NCBI GenBank assembly: GCA_900618425.1
Contig: UZAN01039596.1
Span: forward strand, 117,048 to 134,570
Source: Echinostoma caproni
Taxonomy: Eukaryota; Platyhelminthes; Trematoda; Plagiorchiida; Echinostomatidae
Reading direction: 5' to 3'
Length of the DNA stretch: 17,523 bases
The position numbers were made by a program, and so were the translations under genes. Positions within the stretch are counted from its first letter, which is position 1. Every line of letters begins with the position of its first letter. The notes under the pieces are model-generated. The model was not told the DNA's origin, ran no database searches, and worked only from the letters and a program-made list of their open reading frames with translations. Positions 1 to 8,272 of the stretch are shown piece after piece.

Positions 1-1110
1 TCCCGATCATCCCTTCTTTTCAAACTTGAATCTTTTGGCACTCCAAAACAGCTGCTCTCATGGCTTGCTGACTATTTTACACAGAGGGTCCAGTGCACCA
101 AATAAGGAAGGAAAGCATCAAAAACCCTCTTGTTAATAATTCTGGTGTTCTTCAAGGTGCTGTTCTATCTCCATATATTTTTTCTGTCTTTATTAGTGAT
201 CTTTCGGTCCCACTCCCGGCGCATATCCAAAAGTATGCTGATGATGTAGTTTTGTCTCAGACAATTTCATCTCCCTCGGACTTTCATTCTTTTACTGAAA
301 ACCTACCTCACATCCAACAGTTTTCTGACCAATCTGGTCTCATTCTTAACATATCTAAGTACGTAGAGTGTATTTCCAGTCTTTCTCGCTCCTCATTTCC
401 AACGGACACTGCTATTCCAACGATAAACCTGTATCTAGAATGACCTCAGTGAAGTACCTGGGTGTCACCATCGACAGCAATCTTCGTTGGTCCACACATA
501 TTTACAACTGTGTGGGAAAACCGAGGCGCTTATCTTTTCAGTTACGCAAACTCAGGCAATTCCGAACCCCACAATCAGCCCTGTCATCTTTCGTTCATCA
601 ATGCGTTTTACCCATTCTACTTTATTGCTCTCCTGTAGTGTTTCCCGGTCTTTTAAAACACGATTTCAAAACAATTCGCTGCGGTTTGGTGATAATTAGT
701 CGTGCATCACTAATCCCAATTGATTTATTAATCACAGATCTCATTGATAGTTACATCAACTCTTGTTTTAAATTTGCTTACAAGATTCTAGACGACCCTC
801 TTCATTCACTACACCCTGATCTATCGTCTTGTCGTTCCCATCCGTCCACACGCTCCTCATTCCGACAGCTATTCTCTCGCATTAACATTTATAAAAATTC
901 CCTTGTACCCTAGCTGGCCCGACTACTCACTAAAAAGGAACAGTTCTCAATAGAACTACGTCAAATACTTTGTACATGATACGTATATCACCGACCTCTT
1001 AACTTTTGTTTTGATTATTTTTATTTCATTCTGCGCGACGAACAATGTACATTTTTAACTGAAATGTAAGCATATATGCTTCCAAAAGTTACAAATACAA
1101 TACAATGCAA
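1..1110 (+). mobile_element. CR1/Jockey-type LINE, 3' part of the reverse transcriptase ORF plus 3' UTR, degraded
   Basis: Reverse transcriptase remnant of a non-LTR retrotransposon, cut by the window edge. Three frames follow each other. Frame 1 (about 1-108) reads LLFKLESFGTPKQLLSWLADY, the conserved stretch before the palm, and ends in a stop. The next frame (about 93-440) holds SGVLQGAVLSPYIFSVFISDL and the catalytic box YADDVVLS near 232-258. A further frame (about 430-913) holds the thumb motif VKYLGVTIDSNLRWSTHI. At least two frameshifts make it non-functional. The ORF stops at 911-913, and an AT-rich 3' UTR runs to an ACAAATACAATACAATGCAA tail at 1091-1110, the short-repeat ending usual for this group. 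The motif order and the GVPQGSVL-type box are those of CR1/Jockey elements. The exact family cannot be named without a search. Confidence 0.88.
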
Positions 1111-2092
1111 ACTTCTCTCTCCGAATGACTGTAATACGTAATAACTTCTAATTTCTAATTTGAGGCTCCTTCCATGTGTTAATTTTTCTGTTCATACTTT
1201 TCTGACGACAAAGCATATTTAACAAGCGGCCCATGATACACTTGAAGTTACAGCCTTTTCACGTCTTTTTCATTCAGTGGGTTCTTACTGCGGATAAATC
1301 CAGTTACAAATACAGTGCATTCAATGTTTTTCAATTATCACTCACACGTGGGACAATAAAGACCTATGCATTTTCATGAACACGGTTCATCGCTAGTCGT
1401 GTGTTTAAGTACCTAATGAAACTTAAATCAGCGGCTTGCATGGCTAAAGAATTGATGCCAAAGAAAGATTAAAATATTTCTCGAGCTTTGAGAAAACGAG
1501 AAAGACAAACAAATGAAAATTGTTAATCATTTGTAATTCTTATCGCTTATTGATTCATCTCACAGCACGAAATAAATATTACATAGTTATAAACTCATCC
1601 ATGTTGTTACCATTATCTTGAGTTGGTCTTTATTGGATTGTAACCAAAGTGGAAACGTTTCACTAATATATTGCCAATTCGATCGTATGCTCAGACCGTA
1701 AGTAAAAATAATTTGATACCGTGATTTTGAAGTAAAATATCTATCAAAAACCTGAGGTAATAATTCGTGGGTCATTGCATTTGCACCGTTCACCTGACAA
1801 GAGTTCGGCATACTGAGATACTTAAATGTAGCCACAGATATCATCTGAGAATCCATGGTTGTTGCCGCACTATGAATATTCCACATCGGAAGAGGTGAAC
1901 ACTATTCTCTTTTAGGTCTACCCGACATCATTCCCATTGGGTTGTTTTATGTGTTTCAGCAACTACGCGAAATCGGTACCGATTACATGCGTTCAGCGCC
2001 ATATTTACCCAGTTGTGATGAATATTTTTTGCACTATCTAACCTGGAGCTCTATTTGAAAATATGCGGAATGATTGTACCTCGGGATGCGGA
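1111..2092. other. unassigned AT-rich stretch
   Basis: No recognisable gene or repeat family. The only notable item is the minus-strand ORF at 1587-1886, listed separately. On the + strand over the same DNA a stop-free run of about 42 codons ends at a donor-like GTAAGT near 1698, so the coding strand, if there is one, is undecided. Confidence 0.4.
1587..1886 (-). CDS. unidentified 99-codon ORF, possible exon or degraded gene
   Basis: Stop-free frame that starts at an ATG and ends TTWMSL-stop. I do not recognise the product. The translation is mixed in composition (W, Y, Q, N and M well represented, no long low-complexity tract) and has no obvious signal peptide, zinc-knuckle or polymerase motif. 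It starts MWNIHSAATTMDSQMISVAT. No strong splice sites frame it on this strand. It overlaps a shorter stop-free + strand run that ends in GTAAGT. It could be an exon fragment, a remnant of a mobile element beyond recognition, or chance, since a frame of this length is unusual but not impossible at about 60% AT. Confidence 0.22.
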   Translation of the reverse strand: MWNIHSAATTMDSQMISVATFKYLSMPNSCQVNGANAMTHELLPQVFDRYFTSKSRYQIIFTYGLSIRSNWQYISETFPLWLQSNKDQLKIMVTTWMSL

Positions 2093-2104
2093 TGTTGATG
2101 TCGG

Positions 2105-2164
2105 TGAGTTCTCCGAGCTGAAAGTGTAGTTCTCAGACGTTTCGTAGCCAAACTAGACAACATC
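2105..2164 (-). repeat. inverted 5' piece of the Penelope-like terminal repeat
   Basis: This 60-bp segment is the reverse complement of 2603-2665, with 56 of 60 aligned positions matching and one 3-base gap. The core shared by both arms is GTGTAGTTCTCAGACGTT. It abuts the truncated endonuclease frame that begins at about 2162. An inverted terminal-repeat fragment joined directly to a 5'-truncated body is a known form of Penelope-like insertions. Confidence 0.8.
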
Positions 2165-2338
2165 CCCATGGAAGCTGAGAATCATGTCTTCTAACTGGAC
2201 AACGCAAGAATAAGCGGAAGAGGACCCACCAAGTCAATACGGGAATTCATCGAAGCATGGCACTCCAGAAGGGATAGTATAAATAAGCACAGAACTAGAA
2301 CCTATCTATCGCTCTTTAAGAAAACGCTGGTACCCTGA
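2162..2338 (+). pseudogene. Penelope-like element, C-terminal end of the GIY-YIG endonuclease domain (5'-truncated)
   Basis: In one frame this reads EAENHVF-stop-LDNARI, then IREFIEAWHSRRDSINKH, then a terminal stop at 2336-2338. This follows the C-terminal pattern of Penelope-like polyproteins: an H-rich stretch before FDxDNAxI, then RELxEAWHS, then SINKH. The Glu of the REFIEAW segment is kept, but the GIY and YIG strands and the whole reverse transcriptase are missing, and there is an internal TAA at 2192-2194. It is therefore a dead 5'-truncated copy. It continues directly into the element's terminal repeat, which carries promoter-like signals. The second copy at 5392-6085 shares the same segment as AR-stop-FFEVCHS and SINRH, which supports the assignment. 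Confidence 0.8.
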
Positions 2339-2690
2339 GGTCAGCCTAGCTATAACCGGTTTAAAACCAATTGTGAACAGTTTGCAACGGGTTCAAAACC
2401 GGTTTGCAGTTGCTCCAGCAAAGCCAGTCGACCAATAAGAGAAAGGCTGACCACCGTGACAACGAAGCAGCCAATCAAAACACAGCAAACAGTTCATATT
2501 GACCGATAGGATTGAAAGGATGCCAACAGCCAATCACAACCCTCAAACAGAACTATATAAGCTCTGTCTCACAGAGGACTGCCGCTTCTTCGAAGTCGCA
2601 CTGATGTTGTTGCCTAGCTTGGCTACGCAACGTCTGAGAACTACACTTCCAGCTTGGAGAACTCAACAACAACAACAACACGAAGCAGAA
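2339..2690 (+). mobile_element. Penelope-like element, 3' terminal repeat (pLTR) ending in a CAA tract
   Basis: Non-coding tail following the endonuclease stop codon. It contains two AACCGGTT palindromes (2354-2361 and 2397-2404), three CCAAT motifs (2432, 2471, 2530), a TATATAA box (2554-2560), a hairpin (2608-2632), and a CAA-rich run at about 2664-2683. The 2603-2665 part is the partner of the inverted arm at 2105-2164. The right boundary is uncertain, because no clear target-site duplication could be picked by eye. Confidence 0.65.
2432..2560 (+). promoter_or_regulatory. three CCAAT boxes followed by a TATA box, in the Penelope terminal repeat
   Basis: CCAAT occurs at 2432-2436, 2471-2475 and 2530-2534, always on the + strand, and TATATAA follows at 2554-2560. 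The last CCAAT lies only about 20 bases before the TATA box. This resembles a Pol II promoter module that would drive transcription into whatever lies downstream. Whether it is active is unknown. Confidence 0.45.
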
Positions 2691-4109
2691 TTATAATATT
2701 CACCCACGAAAACAGCAGTTCGAAAGTCAGTCAGAAAGACAATAACCAAACGATTAACCAAAATCCAAACAACGCTGGTTTCATTCTGCTCCCGAATGAT
2801 GTCAATGATATGCACTTTTCAGCGCTTTAAATCTCACATCTAATGCACTAATATTGTGCCATCCGTATTGAAGAATTTCAACGAAAATATTTTATTGCCA
2901 TTTTGTCGGATTTTTATTCCATTTCTCTTTTTGCAGTATATCTTTTTACAAATATAAAAATCCAAAATACCAAGTTGTTTAACTGGAGGTGTACACAATG
3001 AGTCATAATCAGTTTTGCGCAACACAGTGGAACATTGGGTCACCTAACCGCAGTATTGAAATATCAAAATGGTTGTATATTTTTTTGAGAGTTCCTTGTT
3101 TTTTCGTTCACCCATTTGTATTGCTAATGTGAATCATGCTGATTTGTGAGAGGTTCACGACAACAGATCAAAGGGTGTGAGGGGAAAACGCAACTGTCCA
3201 GGTAGTGCCGAGAAAGTTGAGCAGACTGCTATAGCTTAATTTGCTTTCCTGAACGAAAGAAAACAACGCCGTACAATTCGGTCTGTGTAAATACTCCAAG
3301 TTGTTGTTGTTGTTGCTGCTGTTGTTGTTGTTATCACATTGTCAACGGAACGAACGAAATTCAATCCCATCACAACTGAAATGCCGAGGAGTACAAACAC
3401 ACGATTCAAAAGTTTGCCAAGCTCCACGAGTAACATGAGATTCGTGGATATGTATGCACGCAAAATCAGTGAAATCCGCTGTCCGTTTTTTTGATAATAA
3501 ACATAGTTTGATTTACTTCTTGAGTTATTAGTCAACCGCACCATGGTTCGTATACAAATTCCACAAGTCAGCATCACGTGATGCAATTGAATGCCCAAAG
3601 TCACCATAAACCCTCCTACTTAACTGACACAAATATTATGCAAATTCGATCCAAATGAATTTAAGTGATTGCCTCTTTCTTCCTCCCTCTAAAAATGATA
3701 GACATTATACTAACACTGTTTAATAAATTATCTACCACATGAGCAGTAATCGATTTTTTAATTTTACAAAATATTGCCTGAAACAAGAAAACAGAATGCA
3801 GACTTGGAAAGAATGGATACGTTTTAGGCATGAAGTTTATGATAGCGCACCATTTCCAAGATAGTTCAGATAATGAATTCCATCAGTTCCGATAAATTGA
3901 AGGTATTTCCAGAGCAATATCAGCCATCTGGTGAAGTTCGTCTTGCACAAAGCAAACCAGACATGAACTGAAAAGCGTGGAAGCACGAGAGCGAAGTCTT
4001 CTTATGTAGGTCTCATTAGCATTTCAAATTGATCATATCCACTGGGGACCGAACTCGAAACCTCTTCTCACGTAGGACGCAAAGCAAAGGAAAAAGTGGA
4101 AAAGGTTTT
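2691..4109. other. unassigned stretch
   Basis: No recognisable domain or repeat family apart from the (TTG)n tract at about 3300-3333. A 123-codon minus-strand ORF (3236-3607) crosses that tract, which it reads as a poly-Thr run. Its length is partly a by-product of the stop-free repeat, so I do not call it a gene. Confidence 0.4.
3300..3333. repeat. (TTG)n simple repeat with a TGC interruption
   Basis: GTTGTTGTTGTTGCTGCTG followed by four more GTT units. It is an imperfect trinucleotide microsatellite. Confidence 0.85.
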
Positions 4110-4262
4110 ATCAGATGTCCGGTGTTAAAATATGCAATACACTTGAGTTCTACCCGTAAGATCTCAGGTTCTATCCTCAGTTGGATCAAGGTATTCTCAT
4201 TGCTGATAAGACTCAACCAAATAGAAGCAACCGTCCATTACTTCCTAGATTTTTGGTTTCCG
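4110..4262 (+). mobile_element. SM-alpha-like SINE with a decayed hammerhead ribozyme
   Basis: A tRNA-derived part carries a worn B-box, GGTTCTATCCT (4167-4177), set in AGATCTCAGGTTCTATCCTC. GGATC follows, and then 4202-4231 reads GCTGATAAGACTC..AAATAGAAGCAAC followed by CGTCCATTACTTCC. In the schistosome SM-alpha family, as I recall it, the same order holds: B-box, GGATC, hammerhead core CTGATGAG..GAAAC, GTC cleavage site, and a CTTCC-containing tail. Here the core reads CTGATAA instead of CTGATGA and GCAAC instead of GAAAC. Stem I pairing is broken, and a few bases before the cleavage site are missing. The ribozyme should therefore be inactive. The family match is from memory; a search would settle it. 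Confidence 0.6.
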
Positions 4263-4336
4263 CCTCATTTGCTCCGGGTATAAAGAAGTTTACGATTAGA
4301 ATCAAATACTGTCATGTAACTTTATCAATCCATTAG

Positions 4337-4401
4337 ACAGTTCTCATGTGGGGAATGAAGAAGAAGAAACAGTGAAATCCGGAACGATAACATTTCAGTT
4401 C
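4337..4401 (+). CDS. candidate internal exon, acidic segment
   Basis: A short open segment between an acceptor-like AG (CAATCCATTAG, ending 4336) and a near-consensus donor GTAAGTTG at 4402. Read with two leading bases it gives SSHVGNEEEETVKSGTITFQ plus a final F, and it ends in phase 0. The composition (Glu run, S/T/K, no hydrophobic bias) is protein-like. The acceptor has a weak pyrimidine tract. At 21 codons the open frame is not significant by itself, and the call rests mostly on the donor. The product is unknown. Confidence 0.22.
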
Positions 4402-5254
4402 GTAAGTTGTTGATGTCGTTTGATTACCCGGTTTCCCTTGCTGATGATTGGTCATTTACCCAAGTACTCAGTGATATGACTGGGAGATTATTGTCATAAA
4501 TGTTATTATTAATAATGTTATTCGTTCACTAATCCGACGGAAGACGGCGAAAATGAGAACCCAAAGCTCGCTCCCTTCATAAATGGTAAACCGATACTTA
4601 TCTTATCTGTGCAAACTTCAAATGCAATAAGTCCTGCTTAATAAATCTCCCACAATATAATGAATTCACTTTCAGTAATTTTTGTTCACTTTTTTCAAAA
4701 ATATAATCATTTAACCAAATTTCAAAGTGAACGCGCTGTATATGTATACTGTGGTTCTGTGATTTAGGGAATATTCCATCTTTTCACATTGCACGTGACC
4801 GTTTTATGCGTTACTCGGAGTACAAGATTGTTAGATCTTCACCCGATAACAGGTGCACACAATCTGTACACTGCTAACGAGTTCCGAAAATGTCGAAAGA
4901 GCTATTGAGAAATTCTGTAATTGGAAAATAAATCGATGTATAAAAATTAAGTTGTTTCCGTGATGCAAGCGGGTTACAACTGCTGAAGGGTTTTTCAAAA
5001 GCCGGTCGCACAACAACGATTTCAAATTCGGTCCACTGCTGACAATTCCATTTGATTTCAGTTTTATGTTTGACTGCAAGACACGAGGAACTTGTTATAC
5101 TTCCTCACGTGAGTTACCACTTAAAGTTATAGTAAGACAGATATTTTGTATTTATATTTGCATAGATATTTTAGAGGACGGATGTCACCATTTCAGTCAA
5201 CAACTACATATCATTTAAAAGAAGGAAATAAAACGAAGAAAACCTTTAATCTCC
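4402..5254. other. unassigned AT-rich stretch
   Basis: Nothing recognisable. The short ORFs here lack splice signals or motifs. Confidence 0.4.
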
Positions 5255-5314
5255 ATGGCTGCCGCGAATCACAGAACAAACGCGCTACGGTTTGCAAAGA
5301 TTCCAGGGAGGCAG
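5255..5314 (+). CDS. candidate first coding exon
   Basis: An ATG in the context CTCCATGGC opens a 20-codon segment, MAAANHRTNALRFAKIPGRQ, ending exactly at CAG followed by the donor-like GTAACTG (5315). The segment is visibly richer in G and C than its surroundings (GCTGCCGCGAATCAC), which in an AT-rich genome points to coding DNA. The frame is open upstream for about a dozen basic codons, so it could also be an internal exon. A phase-0 donor would fit in frame with the phase-0 candidate last exon at 8180-8272, with the Penelope insertion lying in the intron. I do not recognise the product. Confidence 0.3.
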
Positions 5315-5391
5315 GTAACTGTATAAGTTCCGTAGAGATTAATGCGTGATTCTAATAAACGTTGTGTAGAACGCGTGGATGAATAAGAGTG

Positions 5392-6085
5392 TTATTTGGA
5401 TAGATCATCATGTAAAAACTGAATAGAGTCAGAGTGGATTTTCTGTGCAAACCTTTTGCATAGAGGACAAGTGTTCCACTTCGCCTGTTCGCCGATCTTG
5501 GCAATTTGTTTGCAATTTACTTGATCCTTGAGTTGCATTGACTTGTAAATGTGATTCAGTTTTATGTGCCTGTTTATTGAGTTCATTAAAGAGTGACAAA
5601 CCTCGAAAAATTATCTGGCGTACTCTGACCGGGCTTGGTCGACAATTTTCACCGATTGGAAGTCGGACTGATGTCCTTCTTGATCTTCGTGTAGGGAAAT
5701 CAATGATAGTGGGTAGTGTCTGCTGACTGCCAATTGATGTTCAGGGATCCTTGTTGACAGTTTTTTTCCCATTTTGTCCGATATAGTGTTTTGAGCAGTT
5801 CTTGCAGTTTATTTTCTAGATAACACTTCTCTTATCCTACATTGTTCTCTCCTTTGGTGTTGACAGAAGTCTTCTCAGATAGGCAGTCGGTTTGTGGGCG
5901 ATTCGCACTTCATATGATCTCGGCAGTCTGGCTGTCATTTCCGAAATATCCCTGATCTACCGCCGGGTTGTTCTTGTTGCTGATTCTCCGTCATTTGTTT
6001 CTTTCTTTCTTTGAGTCTGAGTCCTTTTGATGAAGTAAGGGGGTGACCATTGAGAGCAACTACTCTGAGGTGGTATCTGTCTTCT
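5392..6085 (-). pseudogene. Penelope-like element, linker plus GIY-YIG endonuclease half
   Basis: Reading down the minus strand from about 6085: YHLRVVALNGHP (the linker after the RT), DISEMTARLPRSYEVRIAHK, PTAYLRRLLSTPKE, SVI-stop-KINCKNCSKHYIGQNGKK, then LSTRIPEHQLAVSRHYPLSL, HEDQEGHQSDF, DQARSEYAR-stop-FFEVCHS, SINRHIKLNHIYKSM, and a terminal stop at 5392-5394. These are the ordered blocks of a Penelope GIY-YIG nuclease: the GIY strand (Tyr codon now TAG), CxxC before the YIG strand, the Arg/His helix (STRIPEH), and the catalytic-Glu helix (RE, Glu now a stop). A run of seven T at 5761-5767 shifts the frame right after GQNGKK. The last ~45 residues add CPLCKRF. The copy is dead but complete across this domain. 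Confidence 0.88.
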
Positions 6086-6089
6086 TTTT

Positions 6090-6600
6090 TTCTTCAGTGT
6101 GTCGGTGCTGCAGTGTATTTGGATGTTTCCAAACAAGGTTCCAACACATCATCTTTTATGGCTGTGTTGATGATTGCTTTTGAAATTCAGAATTTGGTCC
6201 GTGTGATCACCAATTTTCGGATTTATAGCCCAAGGCATCATACAGAAGCTGGAGAAGGAAGTACTACCAACAAGCATACCCAAACATTGGCTCCGATACG
6301 CTGATGACACATTTGTCATTTTTAAGGAGTCGGAATCGGAAAGAACACACATCATCAATAACACATTCAACGCCATCAAGCTTAAACGCTTCTTCTCTCG
6401 AAAATGGATTCATATCAGCAGTGTCTTCCGGACTCAATGAAATACGAGGTTCATTGCTCGGGAGTGTATATGCTGGATATATACTCTCAACGTCAACAGC
6501 ATATTTATTTGATTTGAATTTCCTTTTAAATAGGCTCCGAATACCTTTCCAAAGATGTCTCCTGTTGTGGCTGCATTAGTTGATTCGCACAGGACGAGTC
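6090..6600 (+). pseudogene. Penelope-like element, reverse transcriptase half, in opposite orientation
   Basis: One frame is open from 6207 to the stop at 6438-6440 (77 codons). It reads SPIFGFIAQGIIQKLEKEV, then PKHWLRYADDTFVIFKESE, then an INNTFNAIK stretch. This matches the Penelope RT palm: GSPLSP..IAE..MQxLE, then W.RYVDDTFVI, then a conserved IKFT-type segment. The catalytic YADD lies at 6297-6308. The Gly just before SPIF has become TGA (6204-6206), and the frame shifts after about 6400, with a weaker possible continuation (VVAALVDSHR) near 6557-6600. It lies head to head with the endonuclease half at 5392-6085, which is on the other strand. Both are probably parts of one insertion. 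Confidence 0.8.
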
Positions 6601-7293
6601 GATACGCTTGATTTCCTTTTTTATCAATGTGGAAATATATCTGACCATTGATGAGATCCGGACATTGTACAAGTGTTCTTTAAGTTTCCTTAATGTTTTT
6701 CGTTTTGGAAAGACCATATGGTCATTGGAGAAAATAAGGGTTTCCAGATGACAACATATATCAAAGTGAGAATTGACTGTATCGTGGAAAAGAATAACAT
6801 TGTTGTTCAATGAGGGTTCAGTGGATAACCACAAAACAGTATGCGATAGTTATCTTTGAAGCAGAGGTTTGCATTACGGGTTGTTTCAAATACGGATTTT
6901 AATATTAGTTTTCCAAAACGAAGAAGGTAGAACTGGAATAAATCGTATGGCTTAGGGAAAGTAGATCGTGATCACTGGTTAAGAAGAATGCACGCAGATG
7001 CATGGAGAAGAATTCGGGGTGATTTGTTATCATTCTATTTCAAACCCAGTCACCTCTGGTCGGTGAAATACATAAATCGGTTAGATCAAAAGCAGTGAGA
7101 GCGGGTTCTGGCATAATTAATACCACCCACAATAATATGCAGGATATCTGCTTGCAGTATCACAATAAAAGGTAAAACTTAGTCAAAGAAAGTTGAGATG
7201 GATTTTTGAGTACCAAACTGAACAATACATGGATCTGTTATGAACATACTTCTATGTCGGGAGAATTTAGGGTGGCATTGAGGAGATACACAA
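6601..7293. other. unassigned stretch
   Basis: A 102-codon minus ORF (6526-6834) partly overlaps the RT remnant and has no recognisable motif. Nothing else stands out. Confidence 0.35.
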
Positions 7294-7827
7294 TCAGTTT
7301 CGTTCATTGAATATGAGTAAATTGCATTTGGCTTGCACCACCACTAGGTTTTGACGTAGTTTGACGAGTTTATTTCCACAGGAGACTCTGTTCACCTGGT
7401 ATAGATTATATCCATTGATGGACACAAACATGACCGCAACAGCTAAAAGGGAGAAAAAGTAGTAATCACCAAAAATAAAATAAATCCGACGGAGAGAAAA
7501 TGCAGCGCAACCAATTGAACAGCACGGATTCATTGATGGCTGTTGTATGCAAATCAGACAAGTGGGAACGTGAATTCGAGGACGGGAAACAAATGATAAG
7601 TCCGAGATTTTCGCGAACAAGGAGCGTGTTTTTATACGAATATATTGGACGGTGTGCTCTTGAGAACAACTTATCACCAAGACTGGTTGCTTTTTGTGTG
7701 AATTTCGAAATCCGAAGGAATTAAGTGTAGTTGAATCGAATCGTGGAATATAGCAGAGAGCATGTTTGATTAGAATTAGTTTTCCTTTCAGCGACCCATG
7801 GAGAAAGGCCATTATAATGACAAGCAT
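7294..7827 (-). CDS. longest ORF in the window, 177 codons, unknown product; part may be a 3' exon
   Basis: Stop-free from an ATG at 7827 to the TGA at 7294-7296. It begins MLVIIMAFLHGSLKGKLILI, hydrophobic at the N terminus, and has a second hydrophobic run, YYFFSLLAVAVMFVSI, near residues 119-134. No known domain was recognised. A strong acceptor, TTTTTCTCCCTTTTAG, sits inside the frame and ends at 7443. The downstream 149 bases would form a terminal exon beginning VAVMFVSINGYNLYQ and ending LLIFNERN-stop. Other frames on both strands are also long here (7466-7669 on -, 7500-7724 on +), so the true coding frame is uncertain. At about 60% AT a 177-codon open run is clearly longer than chance expectation for a window of this size. 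It may be a genuine exon or an old element ORF. Confidence 0.33.
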   Translation of the reverse strand: MLVIIMAFLHGSLKGKLILIKHALCYIPRFDSTTLNSFGFRNSHKKQPVLVISCSQEHTVQYIRIKTRSLFAKISDLSFVSRPRIHVPTCLICIQQPSMNPCCSIGCAAFSLRRIYFIFGDYYFFSLLAVAVMFVSINGYNLYQVNRVSCGNKLVKLRQNLVVVQAKCNLLIFNERN

Positions 7828-7917
7828 CCTTCAAATCGATGAGTTAAAAAAAGATAGAATTGTAGCGCAGTCAGTCCAGGGGCGCACGCGAGAACAGAAT
7901 AATCCATGTTCACGATA
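7793..7917 (+). CDS. weak exon candidate after a strong 3' splice site
   Basis: TTAGTTTTCCTTTCAG ends at 7792. The following frame (one leading base) reads DPWRKAIIMTSILQIDELKK and stays open to a TAA at 7915-7917. No good donor lies inside, so it would have to be a terminal exon, yet no polyadenylation signal is close behind. It overlaps the start of the minus-strand 177-codon ORF. The open run is short enough to be chance. Confidence 0.15.
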
Positions 7918-8179
7918 ATGGTTATTTTTTGGGAATAATTCATAGTCAGTTCAAAGTTTCCGGTGAATCCAATTCAATTTATGAACCCATGAAATAGACA
8001 TAAATTATTGCCGAACCGTAAGCAAACTAGCAATCATAATGCGAAATCTCTTTCCGTACGCTTATCTTGACATTGCAAATGAAAGATAGCCGTTTTTCTA
8101 TATCCATTGTTCAACAAAACGAATCAAATAAACCGCCAACAAATTTCCTTCCATTTTGGGGACTGTCTTTTTTCCTCAG

Positions 8180-8272
8180 TCATTTGAACTTCAAACAGAC
8201 GCTTTCAGGGAACTGCTGTTGAGCGAGCAGATTCGCTACAACCAGCAGCATATCTCTTCTGATTATAAATAA
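8180..8272 (+). CDS. candidate terminal exon with an overlapping polyadenylation signal
   Basis: A near-ideal acceptor, GTCTTTTTTCCTCAG, ends at 8179. The phase-0 frame that follows is SFELQTDAFRELLLSEQIRY then NQQHISSDYK and TAA (8270-8272). AATAAA lies at 8268-8273, overlapping the stop, which would make a very short 3' UTR. The translation is polar and amphipathic (EL..AF.ELLLSEQ), like the C-terminal helix of a soluble protein. It would join in frame to a phase-0 donor such as that at 5315. I do not recognise the product. Thirty codons alone is not significant; the combination of splice acceptor, frame and polyadenylation signal is what supports it. Confidence 0.35.
   Translation, partial: SFELQTDAFRELLLSEQIRYNQQHISSDYK

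Noticed and set aside
2598..2650. Hammerhead-like string CTGATG..GCAAC..GAGAAC in the Penelope terminal repeat
   Set aside because: Some Penelope elements do carry hammerheads, and the inverted arm reads GAAACGTC here. But no stem I can be formed around the supposed core and stem III is absent, so only the simple hairpin is claimed.
3236..3607. 123-codon minus-strand ORF
   Set aside because: Its length depends on the (TTG)n tract read as poly-Thr. It has no motif and no splice context.
4016..4100. GGGGACCGAACTCGAAACCTC as a second tRNA-like B-box, on -
   Set aside because: The match to the B-box is poor and no A-box lies at the expected distance.
6050..6379. ORFs at 6050-6304 (+) and 6149-6379 (-)
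   Set aside because: They are out-of-frame shadows of the Penelope RT remnant, whose true frame runs from 6207 to 6440.
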